Assembly (NCBI GenBank): GCA_025765615.1
Contig: JAIVFJ010000018.1
Location: 124,001-188,000, forward strand
DNA from: Zopfochytrium polystomum
Lineage: Eukaryota; Chytridiomycota; Chytridiomycetes; Chytridiales; Chytridiaceae
Direction of reading: 5' to 3'
Length of the DNA: 64,000 bases
Below, in pieces: positions 33,512-43,920 of the stretch (the stretch's first letter is position 1; each line of letters begins with the position of its first letter). Below the pieces are notes generated by a model that had not been told where the DNA came from, searched no databases, and saw nothing but the letters and a program-made list of their open reading frames with translations. A program made the translations under genes and the position numbers.

Positions 33512-33910
33512 CTGGTTAGCAGCCAGAGGCACAAGACAGACCTGAACCTATTGTGACTGTCAGTTATCATTCTCACAATGCCCATGCGAGAGTGAGCCAC
33601 TGCCAATGCAGACCTGAGCACTGGCTTGCACTGCTCACAAATACCCCAAGTATTAAGTGGAACGGAAACCCAGTGTAAACAGTTTTCCTCCTCCTCTGCT
33701 CAAGCAGATAATATAGGAGAGTTTTTTTTCCTGTGCCAGCCATGCTTACCTAGCAACTATTGTAGTGTGCATATCATCATTATGTGTCAATTATTCATAG
33801 CAGAGTTTTTCTCTTTCTCTCGAAGTTGGGGAGAAGAACCACCCACAAACACACATCTCCACTTCATTCACTCCTTCCACTCACTCACTCAGAGTAGACT
33901 GTTTACACAA
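33497..33910 (-). repeat. Right terminal inverted repeat of the MULE element
   Basis: Reverse complement of 28393-28807, from GTTAGGCAGAACTGACTGG at the inner edge to CTGTTTACACAA at the outer edge. Differences from the left repeat are scattered single bases and short indels, indicating an element that is not recent but still easily recognised. Confidence 0.9.
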
Positions 33911-34122
33911 CAATCAGTATCAATCAATTGATTGAAGGATTGAGCAGTTGCCAATTTTCATCAATTTTTCTCCATCACATCGCATCAGTGGCACCAGGGC
34001 TGGATTGTTTTGAAAGCAATATAAATTGCTGCGACAGACAACAACCCCAACCCACACCCCTGCTGCCACCCTCCACCCACTGACCCAGCAAAAAAAAAGT
34101 AAAACCCCACCAACATATCAAA

Positions 34123-34700
34123 ATGGCTGAAGTTTCAACAAATGCTGGCCACATTTTCTCGCACAAGGTGATTGCCTGTCAGTTTTTTTGAACTGAGCCA
34201 GAGCGCCTACCATAAATGCACTTTGTGTCTAGGAACCAAGTTAATCGAGCAAGAGCTCACTCGTGGCTGCAGCAACCTTGCCTGTCACATCCCAAGTGTT
34301 CACCTCAATTGGCATGGCCTTTGGTGTCAACTGCCACACTGTCAGGGTTTGTGATTGTCTCTCTGAACCATTTTGACACTGTTTTGCTAACACTTATCAT
34401 CAGCAAGAAATATATGGTTGGCTTGACTGGGTCGTTTTGGACCATCTTGACTTCGGATTTTCAGCAAGGCAACAGAGCGCAAGTACATGAACATCCCTCC
34501 TCTCTCCTGCAACACTTTCATGAAGTATCTACATTTGACTGTTGCAAAGACACAATAATCTATTGCCCAAACTCTTCCAACAAAGTTTGCACTTGGACCG
34601 TCTGACTGTGAGTCAAATATGGTCCGGTGGAGTATACTGGAGTTTGCGCTATTGCTGAGGAGCTTTCACTAAAAACCCTTTATTATTTTGGTCTGTTTGT
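34123..34700 (+). pseudogene. hAT-family transposase N-terminal remnant
   Basis: The frame starting at ATG 34123 reads MAEVSTNAGHIFSHKVIACQ; after a frame change the pattern KCTLCLGTKL...RGCSNLACHIPSVH gives a BED-type zinc finger. A further frame gives EIYGWLDWVVLDHLDFGFS, another MNIPPLSCNTFMKYLHLTVA, and another YTGVCAIAEEL: together the order BED finger, linker helix and first catalytic strand of hAT transposases. At least four frame changes and several stops make it a relic. It lies just outside the right MULE boundary. Confidence 0.55.
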
Positions 34701-35640
34701 TCCCATCTGGTGCTTAGAAGCAATTAATGTCTGAGAATAATCCATTAAACTGTAATGAGCCATTGAATAAGGACATTCCACAACCTGACTTGTGGTGCCA
34801 CAGATTCTTGGTTCTTCACTTGAATTTGTCCAAAGACGTCCTCAAGAATCTGCACGGGGGCGGCGATAAAAGGTCTCCGTTGCGTCAAAGTGTCAGTCAC
34901 TCAGTCACCACCGCCTAACTTTGGTTGGCCCAGTCTCCTCCAATTTAAAAAATCCCACCTCTGGTGTTCGATCGCTCGAAAAAGCAGACGATGACCTGAA
35001 ACCGGGCAGTAGGGTCATCGTCAGAAACAGAGCCAGCCCCATTGTTAGTCTGCTGGCATCCATTGAAAAACGAAAAGAATGCTTAGTCGATTGTCGATAA
35101 GTTTTACCCCAGCAGTCATTTCCAGACATTGCTTTGCACCACTTTATCAGTATTGCAAGTGTTTCCTCAAATTTTTGGGGTTTTAGACATGCCATTAAGC
35201 TCTAGACGTTTATACGCAGTGCCCTTTTTGCAGCATGTTGCCTTGCACTTCTACTTGAAGCATATCAAGTGTCATTTAAAAAAAATTGAGAATTGACAGA
35301 GGAGGCGGCTTGCAGGAATATGAAATGATTAACTTCAGCTGCAACAGCGAAAAATGTGTACGCGGTGCGACGCGATCCGTCCCCTTCCAACAGTGTGTAT
35401 TGCCACACACTTTCAACAAAGTTACTAAACACCCGTACCCCACAAAGAAGGGAAGCAAAACCAGCGTACAATTACGTAGCAAGAATATCGGACAACAGGG
35501 TCCGTTTTCGTCCCAGCAGAAGGACCATCACCAGCACCAGCGCCGCCCAGCACCCCCCTGCGCAACAAAACGGGCCGCAGCGCTCCCAGCAAATTGCAAC
35601 GGGTCCCCAACACCCGCCACCGGCGCACATCGGCCCAAAA
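34701..35640. other. Intergenic, no gene recognised
   Basis: AT-rich up to about 35300, then GC rises toward the RING gene. A minus-strand frame at 34905-35195 has no recognisable domain. The plus-strand RING frame is open from 35356, so part of this could be its 5' coding end. Confidence 0.4.
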
Positions 35641-37493
35641 ATGATCGGAAGCAGCGACGACGACGACTGCAGCTGCAGCCCCGGCTGCGCAGGCTGCGCA
35701 GAATGCGACCAGACGCTCCGCGACGCCCCGTCCCGCGCTCCGCCACCCTCAGGGCCGCACCAGAGCGCGGCGGCGGCACCCAGCCGCGAACAGCGTTCCA
35801 GCACACCGGCCGCCGGCGGCGGCGGCCGTCCGCGCAGGCTGCGGTACCGCCCGCGCCCGCGCTACGTGCCTCCACCACCGACAGCCCTAACCACCGCCGC
35901 CGCCACCGCCTCGGCCGCCTCAACCGCGACCGCGACGTCGGCGGCCGCGACAGCGGGCATCCTCTTTGTCCTGCCGCACCTCGGCTTTGCGCCGCCGCCG
36001 TCGCCACCCCGCAAGTCCGCCGGCTCTTGGCGCCCCACGACGACGACGGCGGCAATGGCCGACCACCACGCGCTGCCCGTCACGAGCCTGCCGCCGCCGC
36101 CACCGTCCGCGTCCCCCACGTCGCATCCGCCGCCGTCGTCGGCGGGGTCGGGGTCGGGGTCCTCGTCCGGCATGGACTCGGGCGACGACATTGACCCGCC
36201 GCCGGCGGCGCAGCCGCTTCTGCTCACCTACGTGCCCACCTTTCCGTACTTCTACGTCGACGCACCGTCGGCGCAGCCGACCGCCGCCGCAGGCCCGCCC
36301 GAATCTCCACCGCCGTCGCCGTCGACACAGGACGCGCCGGCGCCGGAGCCGACGGCGACGACGACGTCGCCGACTCCACCAGGGTCTCCGGGGAGCGGTG
36401 TCGGCGGCGGCGGACAAATCCCAACGGCCGGGGAGGCGGCTGCTTGGCAGCCGCCGCCGCCGCAGCAGCAACCCGCGCCACCACCGCCGCCGGCGCTTGT
36501 TCTCGACTGGGATACGCTGACGTGCCCGCTGTGCTACGACGTGTTTGAGCAAAAGCGCTTCACGGCGTGCTGCCGCAACGCCGTGTGCCTGAACTGCGTA
36601 CACCACTGGTGCCTGCACCGGCGCGCGGTGCGGTGTCCGTTCTGCCGCGGGCCCATCTCGGTCAAGACGCTGACGACGAACGAGGACCACCAGGCCGTGC
36701 TCGACGCGCTGCGTGTGCGCTGCGCATTTGAGGTGAGTGCGACGTGTATGTGCTTTTTTCTTTCCCATTCGGGGCTTTCGCCCGCGCTTAACTCTGCAAA
36801 TCGCGCCAACCCCCCAATCCCTCCCCTTTCCTCTCCCTCTCTCTCTCTCTTTCTCTCAAGTCGCTGGGCTGCGCGTGGATCGGCGCGCGCGCCACGCTGC
36901 GCGCGCATATCCTCGAGTGCGCGGTCGGCGCGCAGCACTCGGACCCGGCGCAGGTCGCAGAGGAGCTGTCGCCGCCGCACTGCCCGCACGCGTTTTGCGT
37001 CGCCGACCGCGCGGCCGTCGCGGCCGAGGCTGCCGCTGCAGCTACCGCCGGCGGCGGTAGCACCGGCAGTGCGGGTGGCGCGAACAACATGCACGGGGCC
37101 GCGGCGGGGGCGGCGTCGACGTCGACAGCGGGGGCCTCCGGCAGCGGCGGCGGCGGCGTCCCGCTTGGCGCGGCGGGGCGTGTAAACATTGTCGCGCAAG
37201 GGGTGGCGGCCGCGCTCCGCCTGTTTGCGCCGCCGTCGACGACGACGACGAACGCCGGCGCAGCCGCAGGCGCCACGCCGCGCGAGATGGAAGAGGCGTC
37301 GCAGCCGCTGCTGGGAGGAGGAGGGATGGGCCTTGGCCTCGGTCTCGGTCTCCGGCTCCGCCGCCGCGGCGCGGAGGACGACGCCCTGGAGTGCTGCTTT
37401 TCGCCGCCGCCGGGGGTAAGCCCGACGCTGCTGGCGGCGGTCTTGGCGCTGGTGCTGCTGTTTGCGTTTATTGGCTTGCTCCTATTTCGATGA
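35641..37493 (+). CDS. Tail-anchored RING/TRAF-type zinc-finger protein (E3 ligase candidate)
   Basis: Two exons, 35641-36732 and 36861-37493, give 574 residues (phase-0 intron GTGAGT...CTCAAG). The start MIGSSDDDDCSCSPGCAGC is preferred; the same frame stays open to an ATG at 35356, which would add 95 residues. A Pro/Ala/Ser-rich region is followed by a RING finger at about residues 295-338 (CPLCYDVFEQKRFTACC, CLNCVHHWC, CPFCRGPI), and then, across the junction, a TRAF-type finger (RCAFESLGCAWIGARATLRA, closing with HILEC). The protein ends in one hydrophobic segment (LLAAVLALVLLFAFIGLLLF) one residue from its C-terminus, with no signal peptide, so it should be tail-anchored with its RING in the cytosol. 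RING plus TRAF-type fingers are usual in ubiquitin ligases; substrate and host membrane are unknown. Confidence 0.8.
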
Positions 37494-37870
37494 AAATAGC
37501 TTCCTTCCTCTTCTATTTTCCGTTTGCCGGCCTCTTTGCTGCCCTTTGCGAGAAATCCCATTGTGCACCAAATTACTTTTTTCTACTTTTCCATGTCTAT
37601 GCACAACTCGGTAAGAACATTGATGTTTTTTGTAGGTTTGGGTCCCTCATGAATGATGAAACACACGCAACGAATGGGCGGGAGAAGAGAAGAAAAAATA
37701 TAAAAAAAAGAAAGCCGAAGGTAGGTGCGCGGAAGAGAAGCAGAATGCATGCATGCATCTCGCTTTGCTCCCTACCTTCCCATGCCAAAATATTTCCCTT
37801 CGACCCCCTCCATTCCGTCGCACCCCTAACAACCCTACCCTCTTTACAGCCCAACCCCACGCGACTCAAT
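37494..37870. other. Short convergent spacer
   Basis: Lies between the 3' ends of the RING gene (plus) and the peptidase gene (minus). Purine-rich sequence with an AAAG tract near 37690-37715; no coding signal. Confidence 0.6.
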
Positions 37871-40800
37871 TCACTCAAGCCTCAAGTCCGACAGCGTGGC
37901 ATCGAACCTGCCCTCGCGGTCCGAGTCGTCGAGCACGCCGAGGTTCTCGAGCCCGACAAACGGGTCGCGCCCGCCGCCCCACGCCAGCAGCTCGCGTGCG
38001 ACGCGCTGGCCGGACTCGCGCCAACGCGCGGGGTCCGGGTGGTGGTGGTGGTGGTGGTCCGCCAGCCGCGGGCTTCCGCCACCGGCGGCGGCGTCTTCTT
38101 GCCCCGCAAACAGCTTGTCAAACACCCTGTTCGCCCACCTGCGCGCCCAAAAGTACGAGTAGTAGCTCGCGCCGTAATTGAACAGGTGCGAGAACTGCAC
38201 CTGCCACGCCGTGCCGTCGACAAAGGGGATGACGTTGACGCGGGCCTGCAGCTCGCGGAGGGCGCGGGTCGAGTCGAACCTCGCTCCTCCTCCTCCTCCG
38301 CCGGGTGCGTCCGAGTGGTAGACCTGGTCCAGGATGGCCATCTGCAGCTGGTGCTGAAGGTCGAGCGAGCCGAGGGTCATTGCGGCGGCGCGGCGGGCGG
38401 CGAGGAGGTCGCGCGGCAGGCGCTCGCCGGTGCGGTGGTGGCGCGCAAAGCCGCAGAGCACCGCGGGTTGGCGGGCAAACTGCTCGAGAAAGTTGGAGGG
38501 CACTTCGACAAAGTCGAGGGGGCAGCGCGTGCCGGCGATGTGCTGGAGGTCCGTGCGCGCCAGCATTGCTTTAATTTTTTTTTTTTTTTTTTGTTTTGTT
38601 TTTGGTGTGGAGGGGGAGGGGCGTTTGGATCGGTGTTGGGAGGGCAATGGAAGAAAAGTAAGTGAGTATGAGGGCAAGAGCTGCACAAGAAAAATGTGGG
38701 GGGCATTACAATGCATGACGTGCCCCATCTCATGAAACAGGGTCTCGACTTCGGGCAGCGACAGCAGCGACGGGTTGCGCTCGTCGCGCACGCGATCGAA
38801 CGCGGTGACGAGCACGACGATCGGCAGCTGGTACCGGCGGACCTTGCCGGTCGCCGGGTCCCAGACGTCCTTTTCGGACATGCTGCTTCGCATAAACGTC
38901 GTCGACGCCGTCGTCGTCGCCGGCACCGACTCTGGCCGCGCAAAGCGCGACCCGCGGGCGACGACGGCGGGGCTGGCGTCACCGTCCTCGTTGTCCGTGT
39001 CGATGCGCCGGGAGCAGCGCACGGTGAACTGCGCGGCACTGTCGAGCTTGTAGACCGAGTCGGCGGCCGTGACTGCGGCAGCCGCAGCGGCAGCGGCGGC
39101 GTCCGCGCCGCCCGCGCGGTGATCTTCAGCCTTGGGGCGCCGGAAGACGTCGCAGTAGACGACGCCGATGAGGCCCTCTGTCTCGTGGATGACTTCGAGC
39201 TTGCGGACGTCCTCGTGCCACGTTTCCTTTTCGGACGCGAGCGGCGCCGGGCGGAAGCTGACGCCGTACAGAGTCGTCAGGAGCTGCGAGAGGCCTTCAA
39301 AGGTCTGGCCGACGCTAAAGTACGCGCGCAGCGGGTCCGAGTCGCTCGTGGGAGACGCCATGTGCTGGTGGAAGGGGTCGAGCGAGTTTGACGTTGGTGC
39401 GGAGGCCGGCGACACAAACTGCGCGTAGAACAGCCGGTCCCATGCGTTGATGACGCCGCTGGCGCCGTTCGTGTGGGCCAGCTTGACTTGCGAAAGGCGC
39501 TGCACGTCCGCCCAGGCAAACGGTTTGTGCAGCTCCGCCAGCGAGTTCAAGAAAGAGAGGACGGTTTCTGAAAAAAAAAAAAAAATACGGATTCAGTAAG
39601 AGACCCCCGAAAAACGGAGAGCCATGACACAAAAAGTTCAGGGAGGATTTACCCGGCGTCTTGACCATCTTGTCGTTCAGGGCCATTTCCGCATAACTCT
39701 TCTTGCCCAACATCTTTGCGAGCTCGGCACGCGTCAGGAGCATCTCCTCCAACGTTTGAATCTGCTCCGGGGAGCCCGAGTTCATCGCAATGTACACCAG
39801 CTTCCGCACGTGCTCGTCTCGCGCGGACCGCAACACGGTAAACGGCGCGCTCCCGGCCATGGAGATGACGGCGACGTCGTCTTCGGGCTTGGGCTTTGCG
39901 CTGCCTCGGGGTCTGCGGCCCCACGGGTGTCCGTAGCGACCGGCTGCGCCGCCGCCGCCGCCGCGCGAGTTGTACGACTTGATGGCGCTCTGCGGGACGC
40001 CGGCGAGGCGGTTCGACGCGTCCTCGATTTCGACCTCGGCGACGGACGGGTGCGCTGCCATGGAGAAGCGGTGACCGAGCTCGAGGATGCGGTCGTTGAG
40101 CTCGACGAAGCGGCGGCGGGTGCGCTCGGGCATGTGGATGCCCGACTTTTCAAAGTCGGCGAGGAGAAGGTCCGCGACGCGGAGCTCTTCGCGCGAGAGG
40201 TCGGTTTTGATCGAGGGGATGGAAACGGTGAGCTTCAGGGCCTGATAGGAGTTTTAAAAAAGAAAAAAAGGAAAGTGTTGCAGCGAGTTCGTGATGCGTG
40301 AGCGGCGACAAGCGATTTGACAACAACAACAGTTACCTGGTAGAGCTTCGTGTGCGTGTTCAGCTGGTTCAAAAAGTTGGACAGCACCGCGTGGGCGGCG
40401 TTAGCGGCCGCGACGGCTTGCGGGTCGGGGTGCACGTTCTGGATCAGCTCTGCGGCGTCCAGCACGCCGCAGAGCATATCGGAGAGTCGGTCGAGGCGCC
40501 GCACGGTCCACCGCAGCTGGGCGTGGTCGCGGGAGTCGGCGGCGGCGCACACAATCTCGACGAGGCGGTTGGCGCAGTGGAGGGCGTGCTGAGCGGCGCG
40601 GGGAAAGTCGCGGACGGGGTCGGCGAGGTCGGCGTAGCCAAAGAGGCCGACGTCGTCGGCGTCGCCGTCCCTGGCGTCCGTTTGCCGGTGCTGGTTGCGG
40701 AGGGCGTTCCAGTACGAGGGCGAGTCAAAGACCAGTTTTAGCGGGGAGGCGGCCGGGGAGGAGCCGTGAACGCTTGCGAGGCCTGGCGCGAGGGAGGCGT

Positions 40801-41401
40801 GGTGGTGGTGGGACGACGCCAAGTGGGAGACGAACCGCGGCAGCTGCTTGCAGTGGTGCCGGTGCAGAGCGCGGGGCTGCGCGTGCAACAGCAAGAAGGA
40901 GGAGGAATTGGACAGACATCTGTGGGCCACCGCCGCCGATCGTGTGTGCGATCGCGAGGAGAAGAAGTGTTGGGAGGAGAAGGAAGGAACGGGAAACCGA
41001 GACGAAGACGACGAGGAGGACCACGACCACGACAACGACAAGGCGGCCGCTGCCGCCCTCGCCTCCGCGTGCCTGTTGAGACGGGGGGGCGGGCATCCAA
41101 GCTGTTTTGGCCGTCGAAGCGGCAGCGGAGCGTTAAGCGGCGAGGCGTGCAGGCCCGCCGCGCAAGTCCGGGATGGCGCTGCCGATCGCGCCGATCGCGC
41201 CAATGGCGCTGGTGCGTCATCATCCGCGAATCCGCCGCGACGGGCAGCCCTTGCCGCTGCTACTTCTGACACTCGCGCCGCCGCCGCCGCCGCCGCCGCC
41301 GATGCCGCCGATGCTGCTGACGTTGCTACAACTGCCGCCGCCGCCGCCGCCGCGTTCACTGTGGCGCGAGGAGCGCCCGGCAGTCCCGCCTTGAGAAGCA
41401 T
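37871..41401 (-). CDS. OCT1: Mitochondrial intermediate peptidase (M3 metallopeptidase)
   Basis: Four exons on the minus strand, 41401-40337, 40241-39653, 39567-38710 and 38568-37871, give 1069 residues with all phases matching. The zinc site ETLFHEMGHVMH lies near residue 829, with the third ligand Glu in LDFVEVPS about 30 residues on, right after LQHIAGTRCP. The intron between them uses an AAG acceptor and restores the S-M-x-x-R-T-x-x-Q-H sequence typical of this subfamily. Other marks: LDRLSDMLCGVLDAAELIQ near the N-terminal helical part, SPETVLSFLNSL-like helix across intron 2, and FNYGASYYSYFWARR near the end. The enzyme trims an octapeptide from imported matrix proteins after MPP cleavage. 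The first 230 residues are Ala/Ser/Arg/His-rich, fitting a mitochondrial presequence but far longer than usual, which makes the protein about 300 residues longer than yeast Oct1. Confidence 0.9.
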
Positions 41402-42472
41402 ACAGTCAGTCAGTCAGTCAGTCAGTACGTGCTGGGGGCGGAGCTGTCTGACAAGTCAGGTAGGTACTGAAATTGAAATACTTGCACCGACAGTTGCCCG
41501 CTGCGGAGAGCGAAAGTAGTTTAGATTTAATTCAGGCATATGTATGTACAGTGCCAGCGGATTCCTCGCACCCGAAGCTGCTACCACCACGCAAACCCTT
41601 CACTCCCCGCCGCCGGGAAATATGAGCGACCCGTGTTAGCGTAAGGGGGGAAAGAAGCAGACAGAGGGGGTGCGGGCTGGCGGTAGTGTGTGGTTTATGT
41701 AATCGGCTCGGCGCGTTCACCTGGTCAAAGGCTCTTTCTTCCCGGGTAGAAAACGAAGAGGTTCTTTTTTATTTTTTTTGGGCGTTTTCCGGGGGGTGTT
41801 TTCACAATAACACACAGTGAAATCAACGCAACGAAGCGATAAAAGGAAAGCGAGAGAGAGAGAGAGAAGAGGGAAAGAAAGAGAAAGGAAGAGGAAAAGT
41901 AGAGGGACAGGGGAAGAAATGAACCGGGCGGGAGGCGGCGTAGACGCGGTTCAACTAAGGGAAGGGAACAGGACCCCTCACTGGAAGGACACACTGGACC
42001 GAGCAGGGCCAGCCGGAAAACAGCGTGAGTTTGGCCTTGGTGCGGCAAACTGGAAAGTCGCGGCGGCGCTCGAGAAGAGCGCTGGAGTAAGGAAAAAACC
42101 GGCCGTCCACGCGAAAACTGCGGGGATGCGGGGATGCGGCGACGATTCACCAGAAGAGAGGGTGGACCTACTTGCGGTGTGTAAGTAAAGTCTCTCAGGA
42201 AGGGGAGGGAGAGTTACAAGTGGAGGGGAGGGAGAGAGTGTGGGTCGAGCGTCCACCCCTCTGTAAGTAAACATAAATTCATTGGAAAAGAAAACGTCAG
42301 AGAGCACAACGAGGAGAGGCAACGGCTCTGCCGCACAGCGGGCCACAGTCGATCCGCGGAGCGAGGGAGACAGAGTGGGGAAGGGGGAAAAGGTGAAAGT
42401 TTGAGCGAAGGCGAAAGAATGTTGTGGTCGGGTGGAGAACGGCGAGATGTGGTGGGGCACGGGCCGCCCATT
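41402..42472. other. Intergenic, no gene recognised
   Basis: A CAGT repeat (41404-41427) lies directly upstream of the peptidase start. A purine-rich stretch (41845-41930) and assorted G/A-rich DNA follow. No recognised coding signal; it holds the peptidase promoter and the 3' region of the following minus-strand gene. Confidence 0.5.
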
Positions 42473-43790
42473 CTACTCGGACCCGTTGGCAGGCAAAAAG
42501 CCGTGGTCATCCGCGCTCTGCGACTCGAGCTGCTGGGATTCCAAAAAGTTTGCCATGCGCGGGGACAAGGTGTTGTTCTTGTTTTTCCGCGTGTTGGTCT
42601 TGGGGAGGACAGTTGCTGGGGCGGCGCCTTGCGAGGCGAGGGGCGACAGGGAGGTTTCGTACGGCTGGTCGCCGACGGGGCGCTCGCGGTTGATGGCGAG
42701 CCGCGTCTTGATCAGGTTGAGTCTACGAACGCGGAGGAACCAGAAGACCAACAATCCGACCACGGCGGCAATAACAGCGAGAACGATCAGTGCGATGAAC
42801 CCTCCGCTTAGGCGTTTGGAGGCGCTCGAGTCTGACGGGGTCGCGAGAGCGCCGTCAGGGGCTGGGCCTGCGTAACCGCTTATGACTTAGGACCATTTTC
42901 AAATCGAAACGCAGTCGAAGAGTACCCACCAATCCACGCCTGAATCTCCGCAACGGAAGTGTAGCAGTTCGTGCCATCCGGGCTCTTCAAGTTGGTCAAA
43001 ATCAGCTGCAAGCCAGAGGCCGTAACAGGCTGCGTAAACAAGAAAACTGTCCACAGGTTGTCGTCGGTGTACGTAACGGCAGTGGGTTCGGCAACGTTCA
43101 GCGCCTCCTCCGAGAACAGAACAAGGATCTGGGATCCGGCTATTGAAATAGTTTCAGTTACAGGGCCGTCCAATACCGGTAAAGCGGGGAACCGAACAAG
43201 CTCCTTACAGGCAACGGGTCCAAAGCGGAATCGAACTTCGGTCAGGTACTCAATTTTGTACTTGGTAAACCAATCAATCTTGATGGTTTCATTCAAGCCA
43301 GCGGTGCAAGGCTTTGGTTCCGAATACCTAAGGGGTCGAGATAGTGCCCCAACGTTTTTTCCCTCCCAATTAATTGCTAGTACAAAGGCGTTTGAGCAGC
43401 GCAGGCGGCTTGTCCCATACCAATAGTCCGTGTACACACCGTCCGAGGCATTGTTGTTGACAACGTTCGACGGGACGCACTTTGACCCGGCGCAGAGGCC
43501 CGAGTTCCAAGTAGAAGAGGCAGTAGTGATGGCTCCGGCGGCGATGTCAAAGGCGGAGCCGCCTTTACAGATGAGCAACGAGGAGAAGGGGTCAGGCGCG
43601 AAAAGTTAGGTTGGGCAATCACAATAGGCCTGTCTTGACTTGTCCCTTTGGATTGGCTGCGCCGTCGAGACAGAGCGAGAGAGAGACGCAGCGAACACGC
43701 AACCCTGACTCTCCCTGTTGCCGTGTCCTCGTCTTCACCAACGTACCAAACAGCACTACACGCACACACACACACGCACACAAACTGGCA

Positions 43791-43833
<43 letters not shown>

Positions 43834-43920
43834 ACAGCAACGCTCACCGAACGAGGCGGCGCGCACGAAGGCGGCCGCCGAGGCGACGAGGAGAGAAGAT
43901 GCGGCGGCGGAAACCAGCAT
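42473..43920 (-). CDS. Type I membrane protein with galactose-binding-like ectodomain
   Basis: Three exons on the minus strand, 43920-43848, 43562-42930 and 42867-42473, give 366 residues. The short first exon encodes a signal peptide (MLVSAAASSLLVASAAAFVR), joined in phase 1 across an intron that contains CA and CT microsatellites. The ectodomain (about residues 26-235) reads STWNSGLCAGSKCVPSNVVN, ASDGVYTDYWY, and ends CYTSVAEIQAWIG: a jelly-roll galactose-binding-like (discoidin/F5-8C related) layout, with several Cys residues. A short linker is followed by one transmembrane helix (GGFIALIVLAVIAAVVGLLV) starting with a basic RVRRLNLIKTR stop-transfer, and a cytosolic tail of about 90 residues. 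It is probably a surface receptor or adhesin; the ligand is not predictable. The first exon is too short to be found without the splice phase, so it is the least certain part. Confidence 0.7.

Larger units (their letters stand above)
28393..33910 (+). mobile_element. MULE-type DNA transposon carrying NLR-like and ankyrin sequences
   Basis: A 5.5-kb element is bounded by long terminal inverted repeats (28393-28807 and 33497-33910, about 414 bp each). Long terminal repeats plus the conserved C-terminal end of a Mutator-like transposase inside (29378-29830) point to a MULE. The rest of the interior is not transposon machinery: a decayed TIR-NACHT-ankyrin gene, a palindromic promoter-like segment and an intact ankyrin ORF. 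The flanking 9-mers (ACAACAAAT left, ACAATCAGT right) match at 6 of 9 positions, so any target duplication is eroded. The transposase is truncated, so this copy should be non-autonomous. Host sequence inside MULE repeats is known from plants as Pack-MULEs. Confidence 0.75.

Noticed and set aside
28384..33919. A clean 9-bp target-site duplication of the MULE element
   Set aside because: The flanking 9-mers agree at only 6 of 9 positions; not enough to claim.
34905..35195. Minus-strand 96-residue frame as a gene
   Set aside because: No domain, no splice support and AT-rich surroundings typical of transposon debris.
38696..40301. Plus-strand frames opposite the mitochondrial peptidase
   Set aside because: They are antisense shadows; the minus strand carries the zinc-binding site and all family motifs.
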